Shown here piece after piece: positions 21,203 to 23,831 of a stretch of 23,831 nucleotides of DNA. Under the pieces are notes generated by a model. That model did not search any database. It was not told where the DNA came from and saw only the letters and a program-made list of their open reading frames with translations. The translations under genes were made by a program, and so were the position numbers. Origin of the DNA: Apostichopus californicus (Eukaryota; Echinodermata; Holothuroidea; Aspidochirotida; Stichopodidae); assembly GCA_020650975.1 (NCBI GenBank), contig JAIPMN010021232.1, positions 1 to 23,831 on the forward strand. Direction: 5' to 3'. Position 1 is the first letter of the stretch, and every line of letters starts with the position of its first letter.

Positions 21203-23594
21203 GTAAAACCGCACGAGTCTCTCGTCTTGTTCTTTACAATGTTGTAGTAACTCTGTTATATGCTGTTGTTTCAAGTTAATATAGCATCCAAATCAAAATC
21301 TCAAAAGATTGTTTTTCGTTAGAGCTAAGAAACATAAATTTTACAGAATTTTACAAAGAAAAAAAATTTACGAAGAGCAAAAAAAGAAGTACGAAAAAAA
21401 TAACATGTACAAACGGAAGTATAGAATAAATATGCAGTATAAAAAGCCAATAGTGTAATATAATAATATAATGAAAAGCCAATAAAAATTCAAAAGAATG
21501 TGAAAAGAAAAATGCAACATCATCCTAAAAGTGAAGATTGCATGCATTGGGGCAATAAGAATTGAGGCACATGTTTCAGCAGGAAAAATTGCACACTTAG
21601 TTTTGAAACGGCCTGCATATGAACAAACGTGCTTGCAGACATGCCAAGAGGTTCTGTTGTTTTAACTGGTTGTCAATACTTACTATTTTATCAAAGTGGG
21701 ACAGACAGTAACCTTTGGTAGGTAACTTGTTTGCACATGTACTAATATTTCTCTAAATGTCATTGTTTATCTTCTCCTATGCCTTTACTTTTGCTTACAC
21801 ACAATTATGAGTCATCATTTTTACCTTGCAAGTTAAATATTCAGGCAACCTAGGAAACTGGTCCAAAGTATCTTCTCATACTGGGAACTAGTCACCGAAG
21901 CCTAAGCCAAAATCTAAAACAAAAACGTTTGTTGACCATGCCGGAATACTTTGCTTTCACATTGATCATTTTATCATTAGTAAAATGAATCTTGTCGTAA
22001 AAACCCCAAAAGACAGCTTTTATAATTAGTAGTAGTGTCGTTCGTTTGTGCCCTTTCATCTATCCTCCATTTTGATTCCGACATCCAGTACTACTAAATT
22101 GTTCCATGTCTGCCCAACTTCCCACCACATAAAGCTTGTAAAGTAATTTGCTCTTTCCTGGCAAAACGGGCTTTCCTTCCAAGTGCTGTCAAGAGGTGCT
22201 GCACTTTTTTGAAGGTTCTCTAAAGTAGAGATACGTTGATAAATTGGCCGTAGACCTCCTGTTTTGGCCTACAAGACATCCTTCGGGCTACTACCGGTTA
22301 TCACCGTAATAACTAGGGCAACTGCTTTTAATTTCTCTTTGTGAAAATATCAGATGACCAAAGAAAGTCTGCTGTCCCTGTTTGTAATAGTCTGTTATTT
22401 AGCCAGCAATCTCCTCACCAAAGGCATGTCCTTTGAGGGGGGGATTTTCTCAGTGCAGCTTTGCTTGTGCACATCATATGTGATAGAATTCTTTGCTATA
22501 TATATAGTTTTGCGCGAGACACAGGTGTGATTAAAAACCAACCACATTTTTTGGGGCATTGCACAAGATGGTCTGAACTGTTCTGAGAACATTCCCTTGG
22601 GAACTGATCTTAAAAAAAAAAAATATGTAAAGGTTTTGTGACCTAAGAGGTCAACTTATGGCATATCTTGCATAGTTTTGGTTCTTAGGGGTATGTTAGA
22701 TGATTCCCAAACAATATAGTATAGGTAAGTACAATGTAAAGGGTGCAGGGTTGATGGAAAGGTGAAACAGATGGCAACAGGGTACTTGAGATTTTGAAGG
22801 AGACTGTTGGCAAATTTGGGGTTTCTTTTATGTGTACAAAAATCAAGGTTTGCATTGATTTACGACTTGAATCAAGTTGCGAAATTACCCAGGCTGCCAG
22901 ATAGCATTATTGGTTTCTTTGAACAGTATATTTACAAGACCTAGTTCAATAGCAAACTGCTAGCCTACATTGTCTGAACTGTTTCTTAATTTTTATCATG
23001 ATTTTTTTTTTGAATACCAACAGTTTTTACATTCTGTGAAAATAAACACCTATAGATGTGAATTTTATTTTGATCCCGTAAAAAATGTTCAAATTATACA
23101 CCACCAAAGAAGTAAGTCTTTGGACAATTTGTCACACATTCATGAATATATTATACAACAGTCAAGAGGGGGTAATGACACTCCCAGTATATATATGGTA
23201 TTTCCACGAAATTCATTCATTTCGATTTCATTTTACTAGAAATTTTGAGGAAACTTTCGTCGTGACCTCTCGTTGTCCATCCTATTAAGCAGCATTGCAT
23301 GGTGGTCAGGTGAACTCTGGCTTTGGCTGGCAAAAAGTCGAGGAAGTCAATCATGGGAGTTGGGAAAGTAACGGGAGCTCATCCAAGCTATAGTATTAAT
23401 ATTGCTCAGTTTGAAAAAAATTCCATGTATTAAAGCGCCACAAAGAAATTATAAAGAAACACTTAAAAGTAACTCTTGGAATGGGGGCCAGGGGTATGGG
23501 TGGGGGGTCAATGGATAAAATGTGTTGATGTATTTTTCTTTTCCATGTATGTTTTTTTTGGGGGGGGTGGGATTTTTCTCTCTCCCTCTTACAG
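21203..23594 (+). other. Filamin intron 3 (about 2.4-2.5 kb)
   Basis: Starts GTAAAA. Its end depends on which of three tandem acceptors is used (23594, 23672 or 23744). The part at 21340-21500 is very A-rich, repeats AAAAGCCAAT twice about 30 bp apart, and holds AATAAA motifs at 21425-21430 and 21481-21486 that could act as intronic polyadenylation signals. The middle, about 21600-23400, shows no exon or element I recognise. The last 150 bp before the acceptors are rich in T and G homopolymers. Confidence 0.85.
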
Positions 23595-23672
23595 ATTTTG
23601 AGACCAGAGGAAATGAACAACCCCCATATTGATGATTGTTATATTTTTTCTCTCTCTCTCTCTCTGTTACAG
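23595..23672 (+). repeat. Upstream copy 1 of exon 4 start plus acceptor (78 bp)
   Basis: After CTCTTACAG at 23586-23594, the sequence repeats the beginning of exon 4: ILRPEEMNNPHIDD, then CYIFSLSLSLLQ made from the pyrimidine tract, ending in TTACAG. The 78 bp are exactly 26 codons without a stop, in frame with GVPQ of exon 3. A short copy of the exon start next to its own 3' splice site is typical of a local tandem duplication. Probably not part of the main protein, but spliceable in principle. Confidence 0.85.
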
Positions 23673-23744
23673 CTATTGAGACCAGAGGAAATGAACAACC
23701 CCCATATTGATGATTGTTATATTTTTTCTCTCTCTCTCTCACAG
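23673..23744 (+). repeat. Upstream copy 2 of exon 4 start plus acceptor (72 bp)
   Basis: Second tandem unit: LLRPEEMNNPHIDDCY, then IFSLSLSQ from a CT-rich tract ending in CACAG. It differs from copy 1 by two bases in the first 48 and by a shorter CT run. It is 24 codons long with no stop, so it too keeps the frame. Differences from the true exon are CAT for AAA (His for Lys) and the loss of homology after GATGAT. Confidence 0.85.
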
Positions 23745-23831
23745 CTTTTGAGACCAGAGGAAATGAACAACCCCAAAATTGATGATATGAGTATGATGAC
23801 CTACCTCTCACAGTTCCCCAAATGCAAATGC
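23745..23831 (+). CDS. FLN: Filamin exon 4 (partial): end of CH2
   Basis: Begins LLRPEEMNNPKIDDMS and continues MMTYLSQFPK, the conserved last helix of filamin CH2, so this third copy is the functional one. It would supply residues 240-268 and runs off the window. The last residues read CKC, where filamins usually have a small or Lys-Leu-type pair before the flexible hinge. The acceptor is CTCTCTCACAG, phase 0. Confidence 0.93.

Noticed and set aside
23630-23672. A mini-intron inside exon 4 copy 1 (GTTATA to TTACAG)
   Set aside because: It would be about 35 bases, below usual animal intron size, and the donor is poor.
23449-23811. 120-codon minus-strand frame with repeated GGCSFPLVS
   Set aside because: It is the antisense of the tandemly repeated exon 4 start. 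The repetition comes from the DNA duplication, and the real code is filamin on the plus strand.

Overview
This window is eukaryotic genomic DNA from an animal. It is AT-rich, intron-rich, has no operon-like layout, and carries the 5' end of one recognisable gene on the + strand: a filamin, the actin cross-linking protein. Four coding exons can be joined by canonical GT-AG introns into the N-terminal actin-binding domain (tandem CH1-CH2). The window ends inside exon 4. Filamin sequence alone does not fix the species. The large first intron, CpG-depleted gene body, G/C homopolymer tracts and LINE remnant suit a marine invertebrate deuterostome, with an echinoderm such as a sea cucumber favoured. 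That placement is inference.

Layout: 1-7134 is 5' flank without a convincing gene. It holds a 21-bp tandem repeat, a 57-bp duplication, a three-unit GC-rich minisatellite, several poly-C/poly-G tracts and one unassigned 148-codon reading frame. Two copies of a self-palindromic AT-rich motif lie just upstream of the first coding exon. Exon 1 (7165-7528) encodes the N-terminal tail and most of CH1. Intron 1 (7529-20473, 12.9 kb) is strongly CpG-depleted, including a 908-bp stretch with no CpG, but contains two local CpG-rich patches. Exon 2 (20474-20728) finishes CH1 and starts CH2. Intron 2 (376 bp) is largely the 3' coding end of a LINE retrotransposon, open in the same frame as exon 2. Exon 3 (21105-21202) continues CH2. 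Intron 3 ends in an unusual structure: the 3' splice site plus the first 42 coding bases of exon 4 occur three times in tandem (23595, 23673, 23745). Both spacings are multiples of three and no stop codon lies between, so all three acceptors are frame-compatible.

Functionally there is one gene product, an F-actin-binding module that in filamins sits ahead of a long rod of immunoglobulin-like repeats lying beyond this window. The most unusual content is transcript-level: a read-through frame from exon 2 into LINE-derived sequence, and the triplicated in-frame acceptor of exon 4. No CRISPR, bacterial operon, tRNA or rRNA gene was recognised.
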